Below, piece after piece: positions 11,294-22,112 of a DNA stretch of 64,000 bases. The translations under genes were made by a program, and so were the position numbers. The notes under the pieces were generated by a model, which was not told the origin of the DNA, made no database searches, and saw nothing but the letters and a program-made list of their open reading frames with translations. The DNA is from Dendrophyllia cribrosa (lineage: Eukaryota > Cnidaria > Anthozoa > Scleractinia > Dendrophylliidae): positions 20,031,604-20,095,603 of the forward strand of contig JAJLRJ010000002.1 of assembly GCA_024195265.1 (NCBI GenBank), given 5' to 3'. The first letter of the stretch is position 1. The number at the start of each line of letters is the position of its first letter.

Positions 11294-12564
11294 TAGCCTG
11301 CGAACAGGCTCCTGGTTCGGAGGGGCGCTATTTTCCGGCGCGAAGTGCCGGCAACGAAGGGGAGCCTGCACGCGAGTTTCAGAATATCGAATGTCTGCGT
11401 CCAAATTTTGGACGCAAACCTGGAAGCGCTGATTGGTGGATTTTAATTATTCATTACGTAATTGTAGTTTTTCATTTCTGGTAGAGAAATTAGAAATTAT
11501 TAGAGAAATTACTCGTTTCTTTCTGTTCAGAATTATTTTTGTCCGGTACAGAGTAACGTTTTCACTCAGTTCTTAATTCGAGTGCATGAAATATTTCTCA
11601 GAATCCCAGACATTCTGACGAGTGCGTGCAGACATTCTGGCGAACGGGTGTGTATTAAAACAACTCGTCAATGAAAATTTCGTCATTCAATGCGTAAAGT
11701 TTAAAAATAATAAACATGTATTGAATGAGTTGAATCGCCATTCAATAAGCTTCTTGGTAGTTTGCCTGGGGAGGCAGCGGATTTTTGTTTTATCTTCACA
11801 AGGAGCTGTACCCATGAGCGGCGAAGCCATAAGCGATCGGTTGTCTATTTTGTCGCTCGGTTAAAAATAGTTTGTTGATTTCTTCTGAATTATTGTCGTC
11901 TTTCTGATCAGAATTATTTTTATCCGACTCTTTCAGTCAGTTCTGAATTCTACGGCGGGTTTGCGATCAGAGTTAACGTGCAGTGCATGTCCAGAGTCCC
12001 AGAAATGCCAGCTGAATGACCAATTCGTTCGTGACTAATGAAACGTTCTTGAATTATTTTTCGTTGCTAACGGCTTTCGAATTATTTTCGCAGACGGTTT
12101 CATTTGTTTTACACCTTCTGAAGGATTTTTTTTTCTAACTACGACCAACCGCTGAAATTGCGTGTGTAAACAAACACCGCGAAGCGAAGCGACAACAACT
12201 TTAAATAACTCGGAGATGGTTTTCGGCTAACTGTAACAAAACAACGTACTCTTATTTATAATGATTTTATCCGCTTTAAGGTATTGAATTGCAGAGGCTG
12301 AAAGTATGGTAATTTTGGTTGTTTATCCGTGAGACATGGCGATCGCGAGCGACCGGGCGCCTAGATTTTATGTGTATCATCATTTGTTTACCTTGATTTT
12401 GAATTTTGACTTCCGGGGCGTGCTGATTGGTTAAAATTTGACAGTTGACAAGCTAAAGCAATCCGCGGGTTCTTGTGGGCGGCAGCCGCGATTTTGAAGG
12501 ATGCGTGCAGGCTTCCCTTCATCGCATGACCCCGCCGTCCGACTGGAAGCCTGTCCGCAGGCTA
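11294..12564. mobile_element. Non-autonomous Mutator-like element, 9-bp TSD
   Basis: Starts TAGCCTGCGAACAGGCT and ends AGCCTGTCCGCAGGCTA. An inner inverted pair GGGAGCCTGCACGC lies about 70 bp in from each end. Exact 9-bp direct repeats CTAGTCAAT flank it (11285-11293 and 12565-12573). The 1,271-bp interior has no transposase-like ORF. The terminal TAGCCTGCG is shared with the 102-bp palindromic MITE at 29694-29795, which also has a 9-bp duplication, so the two probably use the same transposase source. Confidence 0.85.
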
Positions 12565-13160
12565 CTAGTCAATGAAAAAATAGAACATTTGATCCTCCCC
12601 AGGCAAGCGCTCAAAAGTGGCTAACATTCTACAACGTCAAATCATTTTACGAGACCTTTCTTCATGGAAGCAACTCATGAGATTCACCAAAGAACCGAAA
12701 CTCGAGTCTTGCTTAAAGAGTATACAAAAATAACCGCTTGCATCTGTGAGAATTACAAAACAGCTACCATGCTGGAGATTCAAATATTTCAAGCCGGATG
12801 CCGCAATGACGCCATAAGTCTAACAATAGAGGTACTGCGCCTAGCTCCGAGAAACACGCCAGCTTAAAGCAGAATAAACTCTTGAGGCACGTACTTAGGG
12901 TAAATCTATTCTAAAGCTGGGTTAAAATGCTTTTAGCGGCGAGCAGGATTGGTGCTAGGCCTGTCACCTTTTTGTAACAAGTTGTGTGTTACATGTTGTG
13001 ATTTTTATTTTAGTTTAGTCCGAGTCGATTGTTTTTAATTTTAGCCTACATGTAGTCTGAGTCGATCCGAGTTGATTGTTTTTAATTTTAGCCTAGTCCG
13101 AGTCAAACCGAGTTGATCCGGTCCGATACGGTCCGATCCGGTCCGACTTTTGTACCTGCC

Positions 13161-13756
13161 TGAAGACGAATCACCTATATTTTAGTAAATGTGGATCGAA
13201 CTTTGTTTATAAGTCACGGAACCATGTTCTGACCGTACATGATTACATAACGCCTCTATGGTCCCCTATGTGTTTATCGCGTCTCAGTGCTGTTCATTTT
13301 AATGCTGTCACGCTGTTAAAATGTTAATGAACTAATAACTAATAGTGAAACCGGCATGAAGCGATAATGAGAGCCGCGTAACAGCATTATAGTCAAAGCT
13401 ACGCAACGAAGATCGTTTCGTATCGCAAAATGCATCTCACAACGACGACCATTCCGTTTGACTTAAGAAAACAACAAGAACAAGCAAGTTTATATCTGCC
13501 ATTTTTATTCCATTTGCAAAATAAGCGTATTCAGTTTACAAATAAGCGTAAGAGTTTCCTTTAATCGGTAAAAGTGTTTTGTTGTTTCACATAGTAGTCA
13601 AAGAATTGACTGTAAACAAATTTAACACATTACGTCACTCGGTTCTCAATATGTATTTGTGTCATGCTAAGACATGTTTTTTAACCCGTAATTCCGCTGA
13701 CCAGTGCACAAGGCTTTCGTAGCAAATGCAAAGGAATATATATAAACACGAGATTA
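13161..13756. other. Intergenic, no gene seen
   Basis: AT-rich; no convincing ORF, RNA gene or inverted repeat. Confidence 0.4.
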
Positions 13757-13758
13757 TA

Positions 13759-14362
13759 ATTGGACAGAGAGGGAGTCTAGGGGCCTTGGCTGGGATATCT
13801 TAATTGCAAAAAAGTTATTTTTAGTAACAATGCGGACCAATGCAGACACATTTTCCGGTGAGCTGGTGACTTCCGGAAGACTTGAATTGCTTTCTTGAAT
13901 CAGCGCGTCAAATCGAGGCGGAGTCAACAAATTAAAAAAATGGCGACCATCGCGGTGGTAATTTCGCATGTGAAAAAGAAAGTAAAATGGTCCTGTTTGA
14001 ACAAAGAACGTTATATAATACCACAGCGGCTGGATACATAGATCTCCATCTGTTATAAAACACAAACTGTTGCAACTGAAGCGGTAAAAAGGGGGCTGGA
14101 CAATTCAACTTACCGGGCAGATGCCAATCAACCATCCACTCCAATCTCTTGTAAGCGTCGTTTCTAAAAGTTTGAAGTCGCTTTGCTCGATCGATGGCCA
14201 GCCCATCCAAACTTTTCAGACATGAAATAGTTGCATTCTGTAGAATTCAAAGTTGTGTTTTCAGTAGCTAAAGGATAGAAGGATGCTCTTCTGGGAAAAT
14301 CACTAATTTTTGCAATTAAGATATCCCAAATCCATCACTGGGAGACTCCCTCTCTGTCCAAT
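13759..14362. mobile_element. TIR element with TA duplication
   Basis: Ends ATTGGACAGAGAGGGAGTCT and its exact reverse complement match over 20 bp, with a further matching inner block (GGGATATCTTAATTGCAAAA). A TA dinucleotide flanks both ends, as for Tc1/mariner elements, though two bases are weak evidence. The interior holds an exon-like segment on the minus strand (14114-14237). Confidence 0.7.
14114..14237 (-). other. Exon-like segment inside a TIR element
   Basis: On the minus strand a 124-bp open segment lies between an acceptor-like GAATTCTACAG and a strong donor GTAAGT. It starts in phase 0 and includes 'SCLKSLDGLAIDRAKRLQTF' then 'NDAYKRLEWMVDWHLPG'. The protein is not recognised. 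It may be an exon of the element's own gene, a captured host exon, or chance. Confidence 0.35.
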
Positions 14363-14519
14363 TATTTTCTCTTGATATAAAAGGGAACATTTTGAAAGCG
14401 CTGCTCCGATGTCTTGCATTTGGAGTTCTTTGATGGAACAAAAAAATCTGCAGAATTCAAATGGATTTTACAACAGAGACACGCGTTTTAACTTTTATCC
14501 TCGTTAAAATTATAAAATT

Positions 14520-14748
14520 TACTCCTCTTTAGCTCAAATGGTTAAGCTTTTTTCTCTCAGTCAATGAAACCGGGAGTTCGAATCCAGGCGGGGACGTTTT
14601 TCTATTTTTTTTTTTGGACATTGTAAAAGTGATATACTGGTTTTTCTTTGCGTTTGACTGGCCTGCCAAGATTAGCTTTTGCTACCTGCAGGCCTGTCTT
14701 GTAAATTATATAATAATTAACTAATAAAGACTGTTGTTGTTGTTGTTG
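14520..14748 (+). repeat. tRNA-derived SINE ending in (TTG)n
   Basis: The head has a box A-like TTTAGCTCAAATGGTTAAGC and a near-perfect box B GAGTTCGAATCC (about 14573), spaced as in tRNA genes. T-stem and anticodon pairing is poor, so it is a tRNA relic rather than a tRNA gene. A body of about 130 bp ends in AATAAAGACTGTTGTTGTTG. RNA polymerase III promoter, body and short 3' repeat make a SINE. Confidence 0.65.
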
Positions 14749-15649
14749 AAGTCGGTCAATTAAAAAAAATTATATCGAACCGTGTTTATAAAAACAAATG
14801 ACACGCTGAAAGTTATCCAAATTACGGCAATTAGATAAGCCTGAGAATTTATTGTTACTCTTAATACTTGCCACAAACTTAATTTGTAATATCGTTCAAT
14901 CCTTAGCAGCAATTATGGCTCCAGCAAAGTAGGAATTCTTTTCCCATCGCAGTCTCGAGACGTGACCCGCTGAGATATTCAACTTGAATTCTCGATCGGG
15001 TAACACTAAATCCTTTGATACTCCTTTACGGCATTTTTTTATTCACAAAATAAATACCGAAGTACTGCTTGGGGTCGTACTTTTAGTCTCTTCACATTTG
15101 GTGTAGAATCTTTCGTTTAGAGCGTTTCATATTCACGAGTTGGCTCACTGAGGAGCCTTTGATTATAAGGAAGGCTCGCTCAAATATGAGCCTGCGATGT
15201 GTAGAGCATTTCTTATTCACGGGTAGGCTCAAAGGAACCTTTGATCAATTTATCACGTTCAAAACAAAATTTGTTTTATGACCCCGAGCCCGAGCCCGAG
15301 CTCCGAGCCGTAGCGTTTAACTGAGTCTTCAAAAATTCATTTGAAATCTGCAGATCGGTTTTTTAATTTTTCATACCGAGTTTAAAGTCAAAGAATTGAC
15401 AAGTGAACAGATTTGAAACATTACATCGTCTAGTTCTCTCTCTTATTTCAAATAATGCGTATTTGTGTCACTGTAAGAGATGGTTTTAATTCATTGTCCG
15501 TTTTCGAAACAAATTTTGGTATTTTTGAACTTTTAGCAATGTCAGCGAAACTTCAATCGTCATTTAAAGTCCTCGGCCAGAGCTCGAAGCTTTATGCACT
15601 GGTCAGCACTTCATGCACTGGTCATAAAGGTTTACAGCATTAGATGGAA

Positions 15650-15698
15650 AGAAGGACGGACGTACGGAGGGACGGACGGACGGACGGACGGACGGACG
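15650..15698 (+). repeat. (GGAC)n microsatellite
   Basis: About ten GGAC units with a few variants, preceded by a local duplication of CACTTCATGCACTGGTCA-like sequence at 15592-15625. Confidence 0.85.
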
Positions 15699-15879
15699 AA
15701 AGGATTAAAATCCCCATAACTCATTCACGAGTTGCAAATGGTGTAGACTATTACAAAAAAAGAACTCCATTCTTATTGTATCTTTCTAAGGATAAGCTGT
15801 CAGCAAACCTAGCATACACGGGCACCTCTAAGATAACTTATAAGTGATCGCACAGGGTGTGTTTCTCGCATCAGAGGTC

Positions 15880-16330
15880 GGATTTAAAAAATACACTTAA
15901 ATAGAGCACATACAACATGGCCCAATGCGCTTTACATACACTTTGTACTTGTGATAATGAGATCGGACGTCAGCTTATGAAGGCATTTCAGGCAGCCGCT
16001 ATCGGTCCATTAGTTTCCATTGTTGATATCATCTCCCCCAACCCACCCATAAACAATGTATGGCACTAACGTGGTCACAGCCGGGGTTTTATTACGTCCT
16101 CAGTGGTTCTTTTACGCCCCAATCGGAGACGGGACCGCCATTTCTACGTAGTTCGAGCCACGTGAAGGTCTAACCATTTGCACATGTAATAGCAAAGGCA
16201 GCACCTTCGTCCTCAGTAATTATTTTAAGACCCCGAGTGTTTGGTCCGACCGGGATTCGAACCCGCGTCCTCCCGCTCCTCACTGAGACTGGCGCTTTAT
16301 CATCTGAGCTAACCAGACGGCGGTTAATGA
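15880..16330 (-). repeat. tRNA-derived SINE, near full length
   Basis: On the minus strand the head (16325-16250) reads TGGTTAGCTCAGATGATAAA ... GGGTTCGAATCCC, matching tRNA boxes A and B, with GGTCGGACC after box B. Acceptor-stem pairing fails, so it is not a working tRNA. The body runs to about 15880 and ends 'AAGCGCATTGGGCCATG...GCTCTATTTAAGTG', a tail type seen again at 37790-37860. It lies just upstream of exon 1 of the cGLR-like gene. Confidence 0.65.
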
Positions 16331-16433
16331 TGTATTGTGTGCTGTGAGGCCACAACATAAAAGTTTTGGGTTGTCCGTGAGCTTAAATCTGTTTAACTAA
16401 TAAGAATTGTTCCTTTCTCCTGTCTAGTGAGTC

Positions 16434-16658
16434 ATGAAACCACTTTGTGGAAAGACTTTAAAAGGCGCCATCTCGTCTGCCGCCTTTGGGGGCGTTGCTT
16501 CTACCATCGTGAACCTGCTTAGTGTCTTCCAGAATTACAATTACGCCTGCAAGATGGATAAATCGGATTGCATGAACGCCTTATGGCGCGCTCCATTAAT
16601 AGGAATTGCTACTGGACTTGGTTTTTTCATCTTCTTTTATGCGATACATTTCATATTG
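16434..16658 (+). CDS. Membrane-anchored cGAS-like gene 1, exon 1 (2-TM hairpin)
   Basis: This exon encodes the first 75 residues. It follows a polypyrimidine tract and acceptor (CTCCTGTCTAG) with a 6-base leader TGAGTC before ATG, so an upstream 5'UTR exon must exist. It ends TTG|GTATGA at 16658 in phase 0. The peptide begins MKPLCGKTLKG. Two hydrophobic helices (about residues 11-31 and 52-74) flank a short polar loop with C39-x6-C46. The same layout is found at 38082 and 57602, in exons followed by the same donor, so this is a conserved anchor module and not chance. With the N-terminus in the cytosol, the catalytic domain would also be cytosolic and the cysteine pair luminal or extracellular (inference). 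Confidence 0.8.
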
Positions 16659-18044
16659 GTATGAATGTCTTGGATTCAACTTTGTTTAAGTTACAATTTT
16701 TCTACCCGTACACATCCGTATCTCAAAAACTACAGTAATTATCCAGAATAGCTTTTTAGAGTACAAAAACACATCACCGAGACAGTATTGCACTCTTTTA
16801 GCCCTTTCGCTAGGTATTGGGGAAAGGCGACTTCGTATATGATAGCAGTATTGGTATTTATTGCAAAATCATGGCATTGTTTCTGATGCAACACTGAAAA
16901 TTAAATGGGTACACATCATTATAACAAATGAAAGTGGCAATAGAAGGTATACATCTGGGGCTAATCCATTTAACCATGACAAAAACATCAATTCTGATTT
17001 TCATTAGATGAATTGCTGAGTTATTCTGTTGTTGAATGCTCATGTTTATCTTCCGCTTAAAATATGCATATTAAAATTTGTTGCTTTCCCAATAAAATAA
17101 GTGAAGGGCATGATTCAGTGGTCATTTTCACGAGACACCAAAATCCATTATTGCGTTCGTCTGCGAACGCGATCCTAATTTCGTGTTGAATGTCCTGTAT
17201 CATGTGTTGGGTGTCCTGTGCAATTTCCTTTAGCGGAAAAAATCGAGATTTTTTCTCATGCTTGTTTATCCGATTAGCCCCCCCCCGAAGATTCTTTTGT
17301 ATTTTTCAGGGGCAAATTCACGGGCGGGATCTGGTATCTACTTTGGCCTCGCTGTCATTAAGCTTGCTGCCGATCGGAGAAGGACGCTTTCGCTTCGCTT
17401 ATTAATCTGCGGCGCATAAAAGCAACTTTACGCTTTTCAACGGCCGGAAAAAAGTTGAGAATTGACCGATTTTTATCACATAGCAAGTAAAATGAAGCCT
17501 GGCAGAGGTTTGACGGCAAAATAAAACACGGACATTTCAGGGTCTGTTTACGAATGCTGTCGATCCGCGTCGATCTCTACACAATTCATCGGTCTCTGTC
17601 ATGCGGCAAGTGAAATGGTTGGCTGCGATTTATTTTTCTGTTTGGATCCAACAATTCTTCCCCGTAACTTTATATGCCCGCATGTTTTTGCTCGCTGTTG
17701 TTGCTGTTTTCAGGTATTAAAAATATAGACGGCTGCATGACGGTGTTCCTTTGTTTGCTTATCTTATCATTGCTGTTTTACTAAATAACATTCGATTTCT
17801 TTATGATTTTGTTTAGTTTTATTGTAGATCGTGTAAGCTTATGTTTGAATCACATCATCCTAATTACATCTGTGCTGCTGTTTGTCAAATATTCAATGTT
17901 ATTCGCTTGATATATTTGCATGAATGTGAACAAAAAGTAACGCAAATGTCACGCTGTTTCTTCCTTGAAGACTGTGACTGAGAGATGGACCTCTGTAGAC
18001 GTCAAATTTTACAATAACTGCTTTTGGCAAATCAGGTTCTTTAT

Positions 18045-18175
18045 TTTTTTAAATAAATTTTTTCAAAAAAAGATTTTGTTGTCCATTGGTATGTGTTTGT
18101 TCAATAATTTCATAGGTTGAAAAGCGATTTGATGTAAACAAAACAAGACTTGGATTATATAGTTCTAAACTGAAA
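18045..18175. repeat. Dispersed repeat, copy 1 (partner 22860-22985)
   Basis: Blocks such as GATTTTGTTGTCCATT, CATAGGTTGAAAAGCGATTT and GTAAACAAAACAAGACTT occur in the same order in both copies, with about 90% identity by eye. Copy 2 continues into the block at 22990. Confidence 0.7.
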
Positions 18176-18826
18176 ATATCCCGAGAATATGACGATATAA
18201 TAACTGCCACTCCTTGACCAAACCACCAACACCCCCCCCCCCCCCCCCCCCCCACCACCGCCTACTGGCCCTCACCTCCACCTCCCACTTCCTCACCCCC
18301 TGTACCATCACCCCACCTTGTCGAACGCACTCCCCTAATTTCCAACTACAACTAGTATTATGCGTAGTCCGTGGTCCGTCGATTCGGTAATTCGGTAGTC
18401 CGTTGTCCATATTGACCACAACTCAGGCTTAAAAATGTAACTTCAAAATGGCGAAGAATGTTCCTCAAACATTATGTTGACAGTTTCCGATGGCGTTTAT
18501 GGTTCTCCTATGGTTTTATAACTTAGTTGTTTCATTTTTACGGGCATAAATTGGAGCTATTAAAACAAGGTATCAATGAATATTCTCATAGCAAAGTCAA
18601 CAGCGATGAACTGCACGATAAATATCGACGAACCTCCTAACAATGACTCGGAAGCAATTAAACGACATGTATGTATCATGCCCTTCACTTACGGTATTGG
18701 GAAAGCAACAAATCAAAGCAACCAATTCTAATAACACATTTTGCTACAAAACTGATCAATATAGAATACGATTTAGTAGTTTTTATTCCCAGGCTGGTAT
18801 ATTTGTAATAGCCATTTTTCGAGGGT

Positions 18827-18828
<2 letters not shown>

Positions 18829-18865
<37 letters not shown>
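18829..18865 (+). repeat. Poly-G tract
   Basis: An almost pure run of G longer than 30 bases, with a poly-C run at about 18231-18253 in the same intron. Such tracts can form G-quadruplexes and are often mis-sized in assemblies. Confidence 0.9.
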
Positions 18866-18867
<2 letters not shown>

Positions 18868-19100
18868 CCTACAACTCAGAGAGAATATAACATTTTGACC
18901 TCATATCATATTTTGGTACATGTATCTACTCATGACCCTCAACCTTTGTGCCAAGTTTGAGCGAAATCGGTGATTTGAGTATTATCACCTCTTGCCTGAT
19001 CCTATGGTGGACACTCTCTTAATCATTTTTGTGAGATAACACTCTTGTGTATTCTATATTTTGTATTCTCATTAACAAGGAATGGATTTTTTTCCTGTAG

Positions 19101-21056
19101 ATTACGTGTTTCCCTGGCGCTTGCGGTCACAGAAGATGGATTTTCACTGGAAGAAGCTCCAAAACTCTTCGAGATATACTCCTTTTAGTCGATGAGACAA
19201 TTCCAACAGAGGATAAACTTCGTGAATTTAAAGAAGAGGCCCTTCTTTATCTAAACGACATCAAGACTGAGTTCGAGAAGGAAATACCAAGAACATTTCA
19301 GTTCATCTTTACAGGAAGCACAACCGAGAGATATGGGATCCCAGTTATGTTGTCCCATAACCACACAGATCGTGCGCGTAAGGCACTTTCCAGTATTGAC
19401 GCGTTAAATACTGATCTAGACGTTATGTTTTGTCCTGTGGAAGATAAAGCTTGTTTTTCTGAAGAAGGGAACATCCTTGTTCAGCCCCTTGTAGCCGAGG
19501 ATGTCGGTTTTACTGGATACGCTAAACTGACTTCGCTGACACCTGGATTCGAAGGAAGCTGTGTCAGCTCAAAACACATCAGATGTCAAGCTTATAGTGC
19601 TGTTGGAAAGGTGCGGGTATTAAATATTCCTGGCGAACGATGCTGTTATGGAAAGTGTGAGCTTACTCCCAAAATTGAGGTGGATTCCAAAGGACCAGCA
19701 ATCAAAGTTAAAATGTGCACTTTCGAGGTTGATATTACCCTCTGTTTCCACTGCTCTGAATGGCCGACCCTAAGTGACTGGCCTTCTCGACGGAGGAACT
19801 GGCCGAGTCTGGTTGACGCGCAGAGGATAATGTCATTTGGCTGTCATTTGGTGGCAAAGTCAGCACCAAGCGACGAGGACCAAACAAGCTGGAGATTCTC
19901 ATTCTCCCTGGCAGAAGTTGAGCTGTCCAAACTTGTACCAGACACAGCGAGAAAATGTTTCTTGGCTCTAAAAATCATTTTAAAAGACCATCTTCAACCG
20001 GTTGTCCCCCAACTTGGCTCATACCACATTAAAACCATCTTTTTTAACACTTTGGAGAAATTACCAGTTACGTTCTGGGTGGAAGATAACCTTGAAGAGT
20101 GTTTCTTGACATTGTTGGCGGAAATTCGTGATGCCCTGCTGTCCAGGAACTGTCCCCATCACTGGTTCAGTTTCGTCAATCTGTTTAGTATCGATGAATA
20201 TTGGCTCACATTTCTTGCAAGAAAGGTACAGAGAATTATTATGGACCCAGCTCCATTCATTCTCGATGACGGTTGCTGTTGCTTTTCGCCATGTTGTTCC
20301 CGTGTGCCACAATATAACTTCACCCACCGAACCAGTCAGCAGTTCCTTGACGAGGTCATCATGTCTGTTGACAGAGAAAGGATTCCACGAGTAAACCATT
20401 CCGAGAGTCGTCCATTTCAGTCACCTTTTTCTTCGTCTCAAATGCCTGAGGTACCAGGTGATCTAGAACCGTGCGAAGAAAGTACTGCAAGACATGGAGT
20501 GGTCTCTCTTCCCCCAATACTTCTCCTCTATTCATCTCAAATGTGTGAGGTTCCAAGTGACCAAGAACCGTACCAAGAAACTATGGCAAGGCCTGAAGAA
20601 CTTGTGGTCTCTCTTCCCCCAGTACTTTCCACTCCTCCATCTCAAATGTCCGAGGTTCCAAGTGATCCAGACACGTACCAAGAAACCCAAGAAACTACGG
20701 TAAGGCCTAAAGAACTTGTGGTCTCGCTTTCCCCAGTACTTTCCACTCTTCCATCTCAAATGCCTAAGGTTCCAAGTGATCCAGACACGTACCAAGAAAT
20801 TACGGTGAGGCCTGAAGAACTTGTGGTCTCGCTTCCACCAGTACTTTCCACTCCTCCATCTCAAATGGCTGAGGTTCCAAGTGATTCAGACACGTACCAA
20901 GAAACTACGGTGTGGCCTGAAGAACTTGTGGTCTCTTTTTCCCCAATACATAATACTGAGCCAAGGTACAGGCTATTTCCAGATGAACCATACGTAGAAT
21001 CGTTTAGAGAGGAAAAACCATTGACGGTTATTCTTCCGCCCATTCCGGACTCTTAG
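19101..21056 (+). CDS. cGAS-like / Mab-21 nucleotidyltransferase gene 1, exon 2
   Basis: The exon starts after TTTTTTCCTGTAG and reads in phase 0 with exon 1, giving a 726-residue protein. Its first residues, ITCFPGACGHRR..FTGRSSK, are nearly the same in gene 2. Catalytic motifs follow (full-protein numbering): G147-S148 in FTGSTTERYG, D180-x-D182 in TDLDVMF, D286 in FEVDI. These are the GS, [DE]-x-D and third acidic residue of the cGAS/OAS fold. The Mab-21 helical part is clear (WRFSFSLAEVELSKL, RKCFLALKI, LGSYHIKTIF). A cysteine cluster CCCFSPCC comes next, then five 35-residue tail repeats. cGAS-like receptors make cyclic dinucleotides for STING; activity here is inferred. cGAS's H-x5-CC-x6-C zinc thumb was not seen. 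The exon ends at TAG; a possible AATAAA lies at 21604. Confidence 0.85.
   Translation: MTCFPGACGHRRWIFTGRSSKTLRDILLLVDETIPTEDKLREFKEEALLYLNDIKTEFEKEIPRTFQFIFTGSTTERYGIPVMLSHNHTDRARKALSSIDALNTDLDVMFCPVEDKACFSEEGNILVQPLVAEDVGFTGYAKLTSLTPGFEGSCVSSKHIRCQAYSAVGKVRVLNIPGERCCYGKCELTPKIEVDSKGPAIKVKMCTFEVDITLCFHCSEWPTLSDWPSRRRNWPSLVDAQRIMSFGCHLVAKSAPSDEDQTSWRFSFSLAEVELSKLVPDTARKCFLALKIILKDHLQPVVPQLGSYHIKTIFFNTLEKLPVTFWVEDNLEECFLTLLAEIRDALLSRNCPHHWFSFVNLFSIDEYWLTFLARKVQRIIMDPAPFILDDGCCCFSPCCSRVPQYNFTHRTSQQFLDEVIMSVDRERIPRVNHSESRPFQSPFSSSQMPEVPGDLEPCEESTARHGVVSLPPILLLYSSQMCEVPSDQEPYQETMARPEELVVSLPPVLSTPPSQMSEVPSDPDTYQETQETTVRPKELVVSLSPVLSTLPSQMPKVPSDPDTYQEITVRPEELVVSLPPVLSTPPSQMAEVPSDSDTYQETTVWPEELVVSFSPIHNTEPRYRLFPDEPYVESFREEKPLTVILPPIPDS
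20431..20948 (+). repeat. Coding tandem repeat in the gene 1 C-terminal tail
   Basis: Five copies of about 102-111 bp encode a motif like SQMxEVPSDxDTYQETxxRP followed by EELVVSLPPVLSTPP. Copies 3-5 are the most alike and copy 1 is most diverged, pointing to recent tandem growth. Each copy keeps a [PSAT]-x-[QE]-E tetrapeptide (PCEE, PYQE, TYQE, TYQE, TYQE) and a VVSLPP/VVSFSP-like element. Gene 2 lacks the repeats but shares the preceding FQSP and has a single PNEE. Confidence 0.85.
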
Positions 21057-22112
21057 TCTTTGAAAACACAACTTTGCATGTTTGACTGGTTAGTATATTA
21101 ATATCCCTTTTAAAGCTCTGCAACTAAAAATAGTGGAGCTCTCACTCGCGGAGCTCCATGCTCATAGAACCTATGCCCGTCATTTTTCATGGTCATGGTT
21201 AGCGGAATGTTTCGCGGGCGCGTCCGTCCGTCCGTCGCGCACCGTTTGCTCACGGGCACGTATGACATCGATCATAGATCTTAGATCTTTGAAACCAAAG
21301 CGAGGGTTTGTTTTTCGCGTGGCAACATGGCCGATGTTATATGTCAGTAAACACTTTTGTTGTGTTTAGCGGAGTAAACGGTTTGCAAAATTGTTTTTTC
21401 CTGTATGTTTTCGCGATTTGCTACTCAAGACAAGTTTCACATTTTTCAAACAGTGGTTAAGACCGCACTTGAGGCTGCGTAATTCTGCAAGTCAAGCATT
21501 TTTGGAGAAATACAGTAAGTGCTTATTTTTAAACCTAATTTTAGAACCCGCGAAGAAGCGGAGTTTTAAAGAATTTTCAAGCAGCCGAGGGACTTAACGG
21601 TAAAATAAATTACATTTTTCTATGGGAATTTATGTTGATATCAATTTGTGATTGACTTTTTCTTTGTGTTCTCGTTAGTTTTGGAGAAATGTTTATAAAA
21701 CGTGCTCAAATTCAGTCGGATTGACATCTTGAATTTCGCCATGTGCTCAGCCGGACAGCTCCTCGATACACTAATGCTACGCTTTTTGTTTTTAAAGGGA
21801 GGGTTTCATGGTTCGGCGCATGTGCACAGATTAAAATGCTTTATTCGCTTACTTGCCAATTTTATCGGTTAAAAAACCACTCACATTTACTTCAACAATC
21901 ACATACTATAATTAGTCCAAATAAAGCGAAGGATGACCAAAATTCACAGAAAATTTCAACGGATTACACCGACAAAGTCAACACTGAATAAAACCTTTGA
22001 CCCGAAGGATTTATTCTACGCTCTGGTGGCTTTCATGGCGCACATTGGTATGTATAATCATCCATTCAATCAGCGACATTTTCACAGGGAAATTTCCCGT
22101 CAGAGTTATTTA

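Larger units (their letters stand above)
10877..13160. mobile_element. Outer TIR element hosting two nested transposons
   Basis: The left end GGCAGGTACAAAAGTCGGAC and the right end (its reverse complement, ending at 13160) are perfect inverted repeats of about 24 bp. They continue into iterated CGGACCGGAT / CGGATCAACT motifs on both sides, so the arms match discontinuously over about 150 bp. No transposase ORF is visible, and much of the interior consists of the two nested elements 10945-11123 and 11294-12564. No target duplication was seen outside. Confidence 0.75.
16659..19100 (+). other. Intron of cGAS-like gene 1
   Basis: 2.4 kb, GT (GTATGA) to AG (TTTTTTCCTGTAG). It holds a poly-C tract (about 18231-18253), a poly-G tract (about 18829-18865) and a dispersed repeat at 18045-18175 that recurs at 22860-22985. 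The ORFs over the poly-G/C tracts are not genes. Confidence 0.75.

Noticed and set aside
14520..14595. Functional tRNA gene
   Set aside because: The acceptor stem pairs partly but the T and anticodon stems do not, and a SINE body with a (TTG)n end follows.
16250..16325. Functional tRNA gene (minus strand)
   Set aside because: Boxes A and B are good, but the acceptor stem does not pair and a SINE body and tail follow.
18643..18960. ORF with a poly-glycine run
   Set aside because: Produced by the poly-G tract in the intron of gene 1.
20061..20864. Minus-strand ORFs opposite the cGLR exon
   Set aside because: Shadows of the + strand coding exon and its repeats.
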